Source of the DNA: Herminiimonas arsenitoxidans
GTDB taxonomy: Bacteria > Pseudomonadota > Gammaproteobacteria > Burkholderiales > Burkholderiaceae_D
Direction of reading: 5' to 3'
Length of the DNA stretch: 64,000 nt
Assembly (NCBI RefSeq): GCF_900130075.1
Contig: NZ_LT671418.1
Coordinates: 3,286,001 to 3,350,000 of the forward strand
Positions 47,187 to 57,047 of this stretch are shown piece by piece. Within the stretch, counting starts at the first letter, position 1. Each line of letters starts with the position of its first letter. The notes under the pieces were generated by a model, which did not search any database, was not told the origin of the DNA, and saw only the letters and a program-made list of their open reading frames with translations. Both the position numbers and the translations under genes were made by a program.

Positions 47187-49655
47187 ATGCATGTTGATGC
47201 GCATACATTTTCTACTGACGCGTTTCCGGTGGAGCTGCGTGAGGCCGCGTGGCAGAATGCGCTTGTCAGTCTTGCATTGACATCAGAGATATCAAACAAA
47301 AACAAAGCTTCTCTAGTGGGCTACATCACCTTCGGCGTCTCTCAGTCTGGTTCTGTCTTTAGTACGCTGAACGCATCTCCTCAAGCTTTTACCGCGCGTG
47401 ACCCGGCGATGCTCATGCGTACGGATTCTGTGACCGCATTCGTGGTATTTGATGGCGTCGGTCAAATTGACGTTGGTGCCGAGACGGCTACAGTTTCATC
47501 CGGGGATATTTATCTTCTGGACTCATCCCGTAAATGGAGGCTGGAGCTCAATTCTGCATTTCGCGCCTGTGTGATTCGTTTGGAGAAGGCCAACTTCATA
47601 TCCAGGCTGATGCACACCGGCAAGACGGACATTTGCAAGATCTCTTCGGCATCTGGTATCGGCAACATCGCGTTTGAGTTTGTAAAGGCGATTACCTTGC
47701 AGCTCACTTCACTTGATCCGGAAGATTTGGAGCAAATGGAAGGCGCACTGAGCGCGATGTTTGTAGCGAGTTTGGCGCACAAAGATGAAGACGATGGTGA
47801 GCATTCGACCTCGATGCAGCTTAACCATTTAAGACGCATCTGTAGAACCATTGAAGCAAGATTGACGGACCCGGATCTTTCTGCGGTTGATATTGCGCGA
47901 TCTGAACAATTATCCGCTCGCTATCTTCAAAAGCTATTTGCCTCGGCAGGTACAACTTTTGGGGAATATGTAAAGAAGCGACGCCTGGATCGTTGTCGGA
48001 TTGATTTATCCAACAAGTCTCTCAAACATCTAACGATTTCGGAATTGTGTTTTCGCTGGGGTTTCAATGATGCGGCAAATTTCAGCCGTGCTTTCCATCT
48101 TGAATTTGGTGTGTCGCCGAAGACATATCGAGCGCAACCGCGTGTTGTTGCGAAGAGCTATCCGCAACGTGGCAGTCCTGGTACTGCTTCAACGCATAAA
48201 GGTGACGATTCCGTTGCTTTAATTCATAGCAAGGTCTTGGCGCCTGATGGCGAATTGACGCGCAGTGCGCGCTTTGCCGAAGTATTGGTTGAAGCCGCTC
48301 TGATAGAAACAGCACTCGCACTGACACCCAAACGTTCAACTGCATCTGATCCTGAAGCTGAGTCGAGTAACGGCGGCGCAGCTAGTACTCATTACTACAT
48401 CCCGGCTTCCGACAAAACCGTGCATTGGGGTTATTTCAGCCAATTGATCAAGCCGATACTCTCGGTCAATTCCGGAGATTTTGTCACGATAGAAACGGTG
48501 ACCCAACATGCCTACGATGATTACGAGCGCATGATCAAGGGCGACCCTGGTGCTGAAAGTATCTTCTTTTGGGATAAGGATAGAAAGGCGATAGATCGCA
48601 GGGGCGCTGGTCCTGTGAATGCTTCTATTTTTGGACGTGGTGCGGGTGAGGGTTTCGGCGTTCATATATGTACCGGCCCGGTCTATGTAAAAAATGCTGA
48701 ACCTGGTGACGTTCTGGAGATACGCATTCTTGACGTCATGCCGCGACCCAGTGCGAGTCCGGATCATGCCGGTCAGTCATTTGGCAGTAACGCTGCCTCA
48801 TGGTGGGGCTTTCATTATCACGATCTATTGACTGAGCCCAAGCCGCGCGAAGTCATCACCATTTATGAAATTCTGGATGCGGATCACGGTAGCTGCGCCA
48901 AGGCTGTTTATAACTTCCGCTGGACACCGCAAACAGATCCTTTCGGCGTCGTACATGAAACGATCGATTACCCAGGCGTGCCGGTAGATCACGACACTAT
49001 CGTCAAAAATTTCGAAGTGCTCAAGAACGCCCGTATCCCGGTGCGTCCTCATTTTGGCGTACTGGCTGTAGCGCCTGCGCAGGATGAGCCTCTGGACTCT
49101 GTGCCACCCAGTTATTTTGGCGGGAATCTGGATAACTGGCGCGCGACCAAAGGCGCTACGCTTTATTTACCGGTTGCAGTAGACGGAGCACTTTTTTCGG
49201 TTGGTGACCCTCATGCATCACAAGGCGATTCCGAGCTTTGTGGAACGGCCATTGAATGTTCATTGAGCGGTAAGTTTCAACTTGTGCTGCACAAGAAACA
49301 AGATTTGGAAGGCGGATTTTTTGACGACTTGGACTATCCTTTCCTGGAGACGGAAACTGAATGGGTCATTCAAGGATTTAGCTATGCCAACCACTTGGTG
49401 CAATTAGGGCCGCACGCCCAGACTGACGTATATAACAAGGCGACATTGGATTTGGCGATGCGAGATGCATTTCGAAAAACGCGTCGTTACCTGATGACTG
49501 CACATAAGCTGACTGAAGATGAAGCCATTTCCCTGATTTCAGTCGCAGTTGATTTTGGTGTGACACAGGTAGTCAATGGCAACTGGGGCGTGCACGCGAT
49601 CATACGGAAGTCCATATTCGCTGACATGCGTGCCGATGATGCGCCACAGTTGTAG
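47187..49655 (+). CDS. AraC-family regulator fused to an acetamidase/formamidase domain
   Basis: This is an 822-residue single reading frame. Residues 1-196 resemble the AraC-binding-like sensor domain. Residues 211-316 are a complete AraC HTH pair, with VDIARSEQLSARYLQKLF and the second-motif signature FNDAANFSRAFHLEFGVSPKTYR. A linker of about 85 residues follows. Residues 402-822 are a full FmdA/AmdA amidase very similar to the stand-alone amidase upstream (HYYIPASDKTVHWGYFS, then SVGDPHASQGDSELCGTAIEC and DFGVTQVVNGNWGVHAII). I chose the ATG at 47187, with AAGGAAAGG 6 bases upstream, over one at 47115. The metal and active-site motifs are kept, so it may be enzyme and regulator in one. 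I know of no characterised example. Confidence 0.88.
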   Translation: MHVDAHTFSTDAFPVELREAAWQNALVSLALTSEISNKNKASLVGYITFGVSQSGSVFSTLNASPQAFTARDPAMLMRTDSVTAFVVFDGVGQIDVGAETATVSSGDIYLLDSSRKWRLELNSAFRACVIRLEKANFISRLMHTGKTDICKISSASGIGNIAFEFVKAITLQLTSLDPEDLEQMEGALSAMFVASLAHKDEDDGEHSTSMQLNHLRRICRTIEARLTDPDLSAVDIARSEQLSARYLQKLFASAGTTFGEYVKKRRLDRCRIDLSNKSLKHLTISELCFRWGFNDAANFSRAFHLEFGVSPKTYRAQPRVVAKSYPQRGSPGTASTHKGDDSVALIHSKVLAPDGELTRSARFAEVLVEAALIETALALTPKRSTASDPEAESSNGGAASTHYYIPASDKTVHWGYFSQLIKPILSVNSGDFVTIETVTQHAYDDYERMIKGDPGAESIFFWDKDRKAIDRRGAGPVNASIFGRGAGEGFGVHICTGPVYVKNAEPGDVLEIRILDVMPRPSASPDHAGQSFGSNAASWWGFHYHDLLTEPKPREVITIYEILDADHGSCAKAVYNFRWTPQTDPFGVVHETIDYPGVPVDHDTIVKNFEVLKNARIPVRPHFGVLAVAPAQDEPLDSVPPSYFGGNLDNWRATKGATLYLPVAVDGALFSVGDPHASQGDSELCGTAIECSLSGKFQLVLHKKQDLEGGFFDDLDYPFLETETEWVIQGFSYANHLVQLGPHAQTDVYNKATLDLAMRDAFRKTRRYLMTAHKLTEDEAISLISVAVDFGVTQVVNGNWGVHAIIRKSIFADMRADDAPQL

Positions 49656-49755
49656 TGGGCTTGATGATTGCGGAATATTCATATTAATTTAGCCATTCAT
49701 TCGTACGGTGAAGCTAGTCTTGCAGTGCTAGAACATCTTAAATTTGGCACTTTGT

Positions 49756-49774
49756 CTCAAGTCCATAATTTGAG
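49756..49774. promoter_or_regulatory. Inverted repeat upstream of the copper-efflux genes
   Basis: CTCAA-N9-TTGAG lies 34 bases before the start of the first gene of the efflux set. It does not match the CusR, CopR or CueR boxes I know, so the regulator is unclear; it may be chance. Confidence 0.3.
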
Positions 49775-49807
49775 CTACACTTGCAAGCAATTTATTGAGC
49801 ATTCCTG

Positions 49808-50185
49808 ATGCGCCATTCCTTTTCATCCTTTTGCCGTTTAATTGCTTGCTTCCTAGTCATGACTGTTCTGACTTCAGGAATAGCGATGGCTGCGTACGTC
49901 TGCCCGCAGACTATGGTGCCTATGCAAGAGATGGCGATGGGGGATATGCCATGCGCAGGAATGGATGTCGAGAAACCCGTTCATTGCGCTGAACAGCAGT
50001 CAGGTGTTGAATTGGCACTTGAACATCTAGCAACAGCACCTTCGCTGACACCAACCATTGTTTCATTCATCATGCCGGCATCTCTGCCGGTTGTTCCTGC
50101 CGTTCTGGCTTCAGCCTGGACAGACGCTCCTCTGGAATTAGGCGTAGACCCGCCTTATCTCCGAACGCAACGACTCCGCATTTGA
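49808..50185 (+). CDS. Small exported Met/Cys-rich protein of the copper-efflux set
   Basis: This 125-residue precursor has a signal peptide (about residues 1-28, cleaved near AMA-AYVC). The next 40 residues are Met-, Cys- and His-rich (MVPMQEMAMGDMPCAGM, then HCAEQQ), typical of periplasmic Cu(I)-binding segments. It ends with PPYLRTQRLRI, a C-terminal pattern I associate with copper-operon hypothetical proteins. It lies 71 bases upstream of cusC on the same strand. A copper-buffering or sensing role is probable but not shown. Confidence 0.75.
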   Translation: MRHSFSSFCRLIACFLVMTVLTSGIAMAAYVCPQTMVPMQEMAMGDMPCAGMDVEKPVHCAEQQSGVELALEHLATAPSLTPTIVSFIMPASLPVVPAVLASAWTDAPLELGVDPPYLRTQRLRI

Positions 50186-50256
50186 TTTAACCCCCAGTTG
50201 TTTCGCTGACCGGCATTGTGCCGTGGTTGGCGTTCGTCTTTATTATCGGGGGTTAT

Positions 50257-51564
50257 ATGTTTTTGCGTATCTACGCGCTACTGAATCATCAGTCGCGCGC
50301 ACTCTGCCGAATCAGCGTATTACTGGCGCTGGCTTTTGGCTCATCTTTTGTTAACGCCCAGTCCAATGGACTCACATTAAACGAAGCAGTGCAGCTTTCC
50401 CTGCAGCGTTCGTCGTTTACCAAGGCCGCTAACGCATCTGTAATGGCCAGTCGCGAATCAGCTGCTAAAGCTGACCAATTGCCTGATCCGATGCTGAAAG
50501 TTGGCATCGACAATCTGCCGGTGACGGGTAGTGACCGTTACAGCACCACGAGCGACTTCATGACTATGCGCCGGGTCGGTATCGAACAGCAGTGGGTCTC
50601 TGCCGACAAGCGTGTTGCGCGCTCTGAACGTGCCCAGCGCGCCGTCGAAATGGAAGAAAGCAATTATCTGGAAAGCGTTGCCAAGGTACGGGAAGAGGCC
50701 GCCAAGGCATGGGTCAATGTGCTGTACGGTCAGCGTACATTGGCGTTGGTCAGTGCCATGGAAAAAGAAGCGTCTGATGATCTGAATGCGGTGAATGCGG
50801 CACATCGTGGTGCCAAGGCAAACGCCTCGGATGTGATGCAAGCGCAATTGACACTCTCGCAAGCGCAAGATGCAACGCATAAAAACACACAGGATTTGCG
50901 GAATGCGCGTCTTGCACTAAGCCGCTGGACAGGCATGCCAGCTGCCACGGTCGCCGACGAGACGCCCAAGCTGACTTCGCATGTGCCAGGATTGCCTGTC
51001 GAAGAACTCGAAAAATATCATCCGATGTTATTGACGGCTCGTCGTGCAATCAATCTGGCTGACGCCGACAGTACCGTTGCGACTCGCGAAAGTAACCCGG
51101 ACTGGTCGATCGAAGCGTCTTACAGCCAGCGTGGCAGTCAGTACTCAAACATGGTGTCCTTTGGCATCAGTATTCCCTTAGCCGTTAATCGCGCGCAAAA
51201 GCAGAACCGCGACATCGCTGAAAAATCTGCCCTGGGTACCAAAGCCAGGATGCAGTACGAAGAGGCATTGCGTGAACTACAGACTGAAATCGAGAATCAG
51301 TCATCCACTCTGGACAGTCTTAAATCCCGTGTAACGCAACTCAACGCGCAGTTGCTACCGTCTGCCTCGCAGCAGGTGGAGCTGGCAATGGCTGCTTACC
51401 GTTCGGGGGGCGGCAGTCTGAGTGCTGTCTTCAATGCGAAAAAAATGTTGTTGGAACGACGGCTGCAAATAGTCGAGCTTGAAAGAGAAGCTGCCCTGAC
51501 TTGGGCGGCGCTGGAATATCACGTGGTTCCACACGACATGGTGTCTGCAGGAGAGATGAAATGA
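50257..51564 (+). CDS. cusC: Outer-membrane channel of a Cu/Ag RND efflux pump
   Basis: This is a 435-residue TolC-superfamily outer-membrane factor with signal peptide (about 1-35) and the repeated OEP helical segments: LNEAVQLSLQRSS near the start and QQVELAMAAYRSGGG late. It pairs with the membrane fusion protein gene, whose ATG overlaps its stop. I used the ATG at 50257, preceded by GGGGG, rather than a GTG at 50218. Unlike E. coli CusC it shows no lipoprotein Cys at the expected position, so it may not be lipidated. The name is by context. Confidence 0.85.
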   Translation: MFLRIYALLNHQSRALCRISVLLALAFGSSFVNAQSNGLTLNEAVQLSLQRSSFTKAANASVMASRESAAKADQLPDPMLKVGIDNLPVTGSDRYSTTSDFMTMRRVGIEQQWVSADKRVARSERAQRAVEMEESNYLESVAKVREEAAKAWVNVLYGQRTLALVSAMEKEASDDLNAVNAAHRGAKANASDVMQAQLTLSQAQDATHKNTQDLRNARLALSRWTGMPAATVADETPKLTSHVPGLPVEELEKYHPMLLTARRAINLADADSTVATRESNPDWSIEASYSQRGSQYSNMVSFGISIPLAVNRAQKQNRDIAEKSALGTKARMQYEEALRELQTEIENQSSTLDSLKSRVTQLNAQLLPSASQQVELAMAAYRSGGGSLSAVFNAKKMLLERRLQIVELEREAALTWAALEYHVVPHDMVSAGEMK

Positions 51565-53054
51565 AATCGAAATTCGCATTGAAAGCGATAGGCTTGGTAT
51601 TAGCAGGTGCTGGCCTTGTGTTTGGCGGGTATTGGTTCGGTACGCAAAAAATTATGAATGACGCTTCTACCTCTGGTGCGACGACAGGAAAAATTGACCC
51701 GAAGACAGGTCGCAAAGTCTTGTATTGGCACGACCCTATGGTCCCGGGAAATAAGTTCGACAAGCCGGGTAAAAGCCCTTTCATGGATATGCAGTTGGTT
51801 CCGGTTTATGCGGATGAAGCTTCGGAAGATGGTGGCGTAAAAGTCAGTCCAACACTTCAACAGAATCTCGGCATTCGCTTTGCGACTGTAAGGCGCGAAG
51901 AAGTACGTGACGCATTTGAGGTAGTCGGCACAACGCAGTTTGATGAGAGTGCATCGGAAGTCGTGCAAAGCCGTGTGACGGGATACATCGATAAACTGTA
52001 TGCCCGTTCACCTCAACAACGCATCAAGCGGGGTGAGGCAATTGCTTCTATTTTTGTTCCCGACTGGATTGCACCGCAAGAGGAATATCTGGCACTCAAG
52101 CGTGGCGGGAATGCCGAACTAGCGGCAGCCGCTCGACAAAGAATGCGAGCGATGTCTATCCCGGACGGATTGATAAATCAGGCGGACCGCACCGGACAAT
52201 CACAAAAGCACTTCACGCTGACATCTCCAGTTGACGGCGTCATCACCGAGTTGTCCGTACGCGATGGGGCAATGGTCGCTCCCGGCATGACCATTGCAAA
52301 AGTCGCAGGTTTAAACAAGGTGTGGTTGGTAGCAGAAGTGCCAGAGACATTGAGCAATACAGTCCGCTCCGGCATGACGGTCGAAGCTACATTCTCCGGT
52401 GACGCGAATAGGAAATACAGCGGCAAGGTTCGAGAAATCCTACCGGGTATCAGTACTGCGACACGAACTCTGCAGGCTCGGCTGGAACTTGATAATCGTG
52501 ATGGCAGCCTTACACCAGGCATGCTCATGCGTGTTCGACTGGATGCCGAGAAGCCAGTTTCGCGTCTTCTGGTTCCGAGCGAAGCCGTGATTGCAAGCGG
52601 CAAGCAATCCATCGTCCTGGTGGCTGGCGAAAACAACAGCATGCAACCTGTTGTTGTAACGACTGGCCGGGATACTGGCAACGATACCGAGATTTTGAGT
52701 GGATTGAGTGAGGGACAGAAAGTAGTCGCCTCGGGGCAATTCCTTATTGATTCGGAAGCTAGCTTGAAGTCAGTGTTACCCAAGTTTTCTGGAAACAATC
52801 AGACAATGCAGCCGGCAGCATCTGCTGTTCACCGGGGCATAGGCACTGTAGAGAAAGTAACGCCAAAAGCATTGACCCTTTCGCACAAGCCGATTGCTGA
52901 ACTTGAATGGGGTGCGATGACGATGGACTTTAACAAGTCGCGTCCTGATGCATTCGGCGAGATAAAAGCAGGACAGGAAGTGGAATTCTCGTTCAAGGAA
53001 AACGACGACGGCTACCTACTCGAAAGCGTCCAACCAATTGGAGGCAAGCGATGA
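51561..53054 (+). CDS. cusB: CusB membrane fusion protein with a fused CusF domain
   Basis: This is a 497-residue periplasmic adaptor of an RND heavy-metal pump. After a membrane anchor (about 8-25) comes a heavy-metal-binding domain (about 52-85) with YWHDPMVP and [12 protein letters not shown], where E. coli CusB binds Cu(I) by Met. The hairpin, lipoyl and beta-barrel domains follow. Residues 424-497 form a CusF-like domain: His, then Trp, Met and Met at +8, +11 and +13 ([14 protein letters not shown]), exactly the CusF metal-site spacing. The chaperone is thus built into the adaptor. The ATG overlaps the cusC stop and the stop overlaps cusA by 4 bases. Confidence 0.9.
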   Translation: MKSKFALKAIGLVLAGAGLVFGGYWFGTQKIMNDASTSGATTGKIDPKTGRKVLYWHDPMVPGNKFDKPGKSPFMDMQLVPVYADEASEDGGVKVSPTLQQNLGIRFATVRREEVRDAFEVVGTTQFDESASEVVQSRVTGYIDKLYARSPQQRIKRGEAIASIFVPDWIAPQEEYLALKRGGNAELAAAARQRMRAMSIPDGLINQADRTGQSQKHFTLTSPVDGVITELSVRDGAMVAPGMTIAKVAGLNKVWLVAEVPETLSNTVRSGMTVEATFSGDANRKYSGKVREILPGISTATRTLQARLELDNRDGSLTPGMLMRVRLDAEKPVSRLLVPSEAVIASGKQSIVLVAGENNSMQPVVVTTGRDTGNDTEILSGLSEGQKVVASGQFLIDSEASLKSVLPKFSGNNQTMQPAASAVHRGIGTVEKVTPKALTLSHKPIAELEWGAMTMDFNKSRPDAFGEIKAGQEVEFSFKENDDGYLLESVQPIGGKR

Positions 53055-56000
53055 TTGCGCGAATTATTCGCTGGTCCATTGCCAATCGATTCTGGGTACT
53101 GCTTGCTGCGCTGGTCATCGCGGGTTGGGGCCTGTGGTCCTTGAACAAAACACCTTTGGACGCATTGCCAGATCTGTCGGATACGCAAGTCATCATTCGC
53201 GCCCAGTATCCCGGCAAGGCCCCACAGATAGTGGAAGACCAGGTTACTTATCCACTAACCACAGCACTGTTAGCTGTTCCGGGTGCCAAAACTGTCCGTG
53301 GTTATTCCTTCTTTGGCGACTCGTTTGTCTATGTTCTTTTTGACGATGCGACGGACCAATACTGGGCGCGCTCCAGGGTGCTGGAATATATCAGCCAGGT
53401 GCAAAGCCGCTTACCACAAGGTGTGCGCGCCGAGCTTGGACCGGATGGAACCGGAGTCGGCTGGATATTTGAATACGCCTTAGTCGACCGCACAGGACAC
53501 AACGACCTCAGCCAGTTACGAACATTGAATGACTGGTTTCTGAAGTTCGAGCTGAAAACCGTTCCAGATGTAGCCGAGGTTGCCAGCATCGGCGGCATGG
53601 TGAAGCAGTATCAAGTCATCCTCGACCCAGACAAGTTACGCGTATTCGGTATCTCGCATGCCAAGGTGCTTGATGCATTGGCGAAGGCAAATCAGGAATC
53701 CGGTGGTTCGGTCGTCGAAATGGCCGAGACCGAATATATGGTGCGCTCTCACGGGTATTTGCGTTCGCTGGAAGATTTTCGCAATGTTCTCCTCAACGCA
53801 AATGATGCAGGTACACCTGTGTTACTCAGAGATGTAGCAACAGTGCGCATTGGCCCTGAAATGCGTCGTGGTATTGCGGAGTTGAATGGGGAAGGTGAAG
53901 TTGCTGGGGGCGTTGTCGTCATGCGCTCTGGTAAGAACGCATTGGAGACCATCAAAGCCGTCAAGGCAAAACTAGCTACTTTGCAAAGCTCGCTTCCCAA
54001 GGGTGTGGAAGTCGTCACAACCTATGACCGCTCCAAACTGATTACGGCAGCGGTGACCAATCTTCGCGACAAGCTGATTGAAGAATTTATTGTCGTCGCA
54101 TTGGTCTGCGCGATATTTTTGTTTCATCTGCGCAGTGCCTTGGTCGCCATCATCTCGCTTCCTTTAGGCGTGCTCGCTGCATTCATTGTGATGCGCTACC
54201 AAGGGGTCAATGCCAATCTGATGTCCTTAGGTGGCATCGCCATTGCCGTCGGTGCGATGGTAGATGCGGCGATTGTCATGATTGAAAATGCGCACAAGCA
54301 TCTGGAAGCCTATTCGCACGAGCATCCGAATCAGGAAATTAGTGCCCGTGAGAGATGGGACTTGATTGCAGAGTCGGCGATTGAGGTTGGACCGGCGCTG
54401 TTCTTCTCGCTGCTTATCGTTACGCTATCTTTCATTCCGGTATTCGCCTTGGAAGCGCAGGAGGGCAAGCTGTTCGCGCCGTTGGCATATACAAAAACCT
54501 ACACCTTAGCTGCTGCGGCTGGTCTGGCGATTACGCTGATACCGGTATTGATGGGGTACATGATACGTGGGCGTATTCCAAGCGAAGCATCGAATCCGAT
54601 TAATCGCGTACTGATACGCGCGTACCGACCTTGGTTGAATGCAAGTCTGGCGCATCCGAAATGGACGATTGCGATTGCGTTTATTACTCTTGTCCTGACG
54701 GTGATTCCGCTGTCCCAACTGGGAGGCGAGTTCCTGCCACCCCTGGACGAAGGTGATTTGTTGTACATGCCTTCTGCATTGCCCGGACTGTCTGCATCCA
54801 AAGCCAGCGAATTGCTGCAGCAGACCGACCGACTAATCAAAACCGTACCCGAAGTCGCGACGGTCTTTGGTAAAGCTGGTCGCGCCGAATCAGCGACAGA
54901 CCCTGCACCGTTGGAAATGTTTGAAACGACGATTCAGTTCAAACCGAAAGACCAATGGCGTCCTGGCATGACATCTGAAAAACTCATTGAAGAGCTGGAC
55001 CGGATAGTCAAGGTTCCAGGACTATCGAATGTTTGGGTACCACCTATCCGAAATCGTATCGACATGCTTTCAACCGGCATCAAGACGCCAGTCGGTGTGA
55101 AGGTGTCTGGTGCTGATCTAGGCGAAATCGATAAAATCGCCACGCAAATCGAAGCCATCGTCAAAAAGGTGCCGGGGGTAACTTCTGCACTGGCAGAACG
55201 CGTAAGCGGCGGACGCTATATCGATGTTGATATCGACCGCGCCAAAGCAGCGCGATATGGCCTTGCAGTGACGGACGTGCAGTCGGTTATTTCATCTGCG
55301 ATTGGCGGAGAAAACATTGGTGAAGTTGTGGATGGACGCCAGCGCTTTCCTATCAATGTCCGCTACTCGCAGGATTACCGTAACTCTGTGCAAACACTAC
55401 GTGACTTCCCCATTGTCACGGATAGAGGTGCACAGGTAAGGCTGGGGGATATTACGAACATCAAGGTAACTGATGGGCCGCCAATGATACGCAGCGAGAA
55501 TGCACGGCTTTCTGGCTGGGTTTATGTCGATGTGCGCGGAACGGACTTGCACACAGCTGTGAAAGCAATGCAGGCAGCGGTGGCAAAAGAAGTAAAACTC
55601 CCACCTGGATATTCGATAGGCTGGTCAGGGCAATTTGAATATCTGGAGCGAGCTGTCGCCAAGTTGCAAACGGTCATTCCACTCACGCTGGCAGTGATTC
55701 TTATCCTTCTGTATTTAGCGTTTCGCTCAGTATCAGAAGCATTGCTACTCATGCTGACTGTGCCTTTCGCACTCATCGGCGGCTTCTGGTTTGTGTGGCT
55801 ACTCGGTCATGCCGTTTCGGTGGCTACTGCAGTTGGGTTTATTGCATTGGCAGGGCTGGCGGCTGAGTTCGGCGTCGTGATGCTGGTGTATCTACGCAAT
55901 TCATTGAATCAGCGATTGCAATCCGGCCAGCCGTTGAGCAAGGAACTCATTGCGGAAGCGATACGGGAAGGTGCGGTACTGCGTGTGCGCCCCAAAGCCA

Positions 56001-56203
56001 TGACAGTGGCAGTTATCTTGGCCGGTCTTGTCCCGATTATGTTCGGTAGCGGTGCTGGCTCTGAAGTAATGCAACGGATTGCCGCACCGATGGTGGGCGG
56101 CATGATTACCGCACCATTGTTGTCGCTTTTTGTGATTCCAGCAGCATGGCGTTTGCTTCAAGAACGCAAATTACGTTTGGCAGTACGAAACAAATCAATC
56201 TAA
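53051..56203 (+). CDS. cusA: CusA Cu(I)/Ag(I) RND efflux pump
   Basis: This 1050-residue inner-membrane proton-driven pump moves Cu(I) and Ag(I) to the outer-membrane channel. It has the HME-RND start [20 protein letters not shown], the TM4 proton-relay Asp in [19 protein letters not shown], and the three metal-site Met of CusA in [23 protein letters not shown] and [12 protein letters not shown]. These three Met point to monovalent ions rather than the zinc/cobalt group (CzcA). It overlaps cusB by 4 bases. No CusRS-type regulator is in the window. Confidence 0.95.
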   Translation: MIARIIRWSIANRFWVLLAALVIAGWGLWSLNKTPLDALPDLSDTQVIIRAQYPGKAPQIVEDQVTYPLTTALLAVPGAKTVRGYSFFGDSFVYVLFDDATDQYWARSRVLEYISQVQSRLPQGVRAELGPDGTGVGWIFEYALVDRTGHNDLSQLRTLNDWFLKFELKTVPDVAEVASIGGMVKQYQVILDPDKLRVFGISHAKVLDALAKANQESGGSVVEMAETEYMVRSHGYLRSLEDFRNVLLNANDAGTPVLLRDVATVRIGPEMRRGIAELNGEGEVAGGVVVMRSGKNALETIKAVKAKLATLQSSLPKGVEVVTTYDRSKLITAAVTNLRDKLIEEFIVVALVCAIFLFHLRSALVAIISLPLGVLAAFIVMRYQGVNANLMSLGGIAIAVGAMVDAAIVMIENAHKHLEAYSHEHPNQEISARERWDLIAESAIEVGPALFFSLLIVTLSFIPVFALEAQEGKLFAPLAYTKTYTLAAAAGLAITLIPVLMGYMIRGRIPSEASNPINRVLIRAYRPWLNASLAHPKWTIAIAFITLVLTVIPLSQLGGEFLPPLDEGDLLYMPSALPGLSASKASELLQQTDRLIKTVPEVATVFGKAGRAESATDPAPLEMFETTIQFKPKDQWRPGMTSEKLIEELDRIVKVPGLSNVWVPPIRNRIDMLSTGIKTPVGVKVSGADLGEIDKIATQIEAIVKKVPGVTSALAERVSGGRYIDVDIDRAKAARYGLAVTDVQSVISSAIGGENIGEVVDGRQRFPINVRYSQDYRNSVQTLRDFPIVTDRGAQVRLGDITNIKVTDGPPMIRSENARLSGWVYVDVRGTDLHTAVKAMQAAVAKEVKLPPGYSIGWSGQFEYLERAVAKLQTVIPLTLAVILILLYLAFRSVSEALLLMLTVPFALIGGFWFVWLLGHAVSVATAVGFIALAGLAAEFGVVMLVYLRNSLNQRLQSGQPLSKELIAEAIREGAVLRVRPKAMTVAVILAGLVPIMFGSGAGSEVMQRIAAPMVGGMITAPLLSLFVIPAAWRLLQERKLRLAVRNKSI

Positions 56204-56220
56204 CTACTAAGGAGTATCAA

Positions 56221-56607
56221 ATGAAAAAATCGTTTTTGAATCTGGTGGCAGTTTGCGGCTTTTCTCTGATGGCAGTGAATGTTTACGCTGACCAAAGAAC
56301 CATGGGAACGGACATGGCAGGAATGAAGATGGAAGGGATGAAAATGGACAAGATGCCAGCGACATCAGCGAGTGCGACTACCCTGTCGGATGGCGTAGTC
56401 AAAGCCGTTGATAAAGAGAACAAAAGCATTACCCTGAAACACGGTCGCATCAAGAGCGCGACAGTGGAAATGGGGCCTATGACCATGCCGTTTGCAGTGA
56501 AAGACAAAGCGCTACTTTCTAATGTAAAAGTAGGCGACAAGGTGAAATTTACGGTTGAGAACGTCGATGGAGAAGCAACAGTGACGGTGTTATCTGTTCA
56601 GAAATAA
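56221..56607 (+). CDS. Stand-alone CusF-like periplasmic copper protein
   Basis: This 128-residue precursor has a signal peptide (about 1-22, cleavage near VYA-DQ) and a Met-rich stretch (MKMEGMKMDKM). A CusF-like OB-fold domain follows with KHGRIKSATVEMGPMTMPF. The His and MTM pair remain, but the Trp of CusF is replaced by Met and two residues are added between His and the Met pair, so metal binding may differ from CusF. I used the ATG at 56221 with AAGGAG upstream. It is the last gene of the efflux set, 17 bases after cusA. Confidence 0.85.
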   Translation: MKKSFLNLVAVCGFSLMAVNVYADQRTMGTDMAGMKMEGMKMDKMPATSASATTLSDGVVKAVDKENKSITLKHGRIKSATVEMGPMTMPFAVKDKALLSNVKVGDKVKFTVENVDGEATVTVLSVQK

Positions 56608-56610
56608 TAG

Positions 56611-56721
56611 AGCCAGTCGCTCAAGCCGCTTGTCGTTGATTTTGGTGTGATGCAGGTAGTCGATGGCAATTCTGGCGTACATGTAGTTGCTATTAATGAA
56701 ATATTTCTGACTCGTCAGTAA
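56611..56721 (+). pseudogene. Remnant of an acetamidase/formamidase 3' end
   Basis: Translated in one frame, bases 56632-56709 give VVDFGVMQVVDGNSGVHVVA and then INEIF. This matches the C-terminus of the two amidase domains in the window (VAVDFGVTQVVNGNWGVHAI and IRKSIF in the fusion protein). At DNA level GTTGATTTTGGTGTGA is identical to the fusion gene at about 49549. The invariant Trp is changed to Ser, the frame has no start and is only about 37 codons, so it is a decayed fragment of an amidase gene lying just after the efflux genes. Confidence 0.8.
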
Positions 56722-56912
56722 TGGTTGCTAAAGACAAGCAGTAATGGATATGTATTGTCGATTCATTATTGCTAGTCTTTGCACAGATGTAGCAGACGTT
56801 TTTCATTCTCACTAAAGCGTTAAAAATCGTACCAAATACACAAGCGTTTTCCCGGATTTAACCAATATTCACACATCAGTCGCAATATCTTTGCGACGGC
56901 ATCGTTTATCTC

Positions 56913-56939
56913 TAAAGATTCCTTCTTAATTGACGTAAT
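56913..56939 (+). promoter_or_regulatory. Possible sigma-28 (FliA) promoter of cheW-mcp
   Basis: TAAAGATT, then exactly 11 bases, then GACGTAAT resembles the FliA consensus TAAAGTTT-N11-GCCGATAA. The -35 part is close and the -10 part is poor. It lies about 110 bases before the cheW ATG. The rest of 56722-57047 holds no gene that I can see. Confidence 0.4.
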
Positions 56940-57047
56940 CAGGATTGAGTTGAGGTGAAAATTTTTTCTCTTCAATGTCTCATTATTTTTGCGCTAAAAG
57001 CATCATTCATAACGCGCAAGCAATCCTTCATATTAGACAGGCAACCC

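Noticed and set aside
49808..56607. Idea that the efflux genes are a transposon
   Set aside because: No transposase, terminal inverted repeats or target-site duplications are visible at its edges. Only the amidase remnant suggests past rearrangement.
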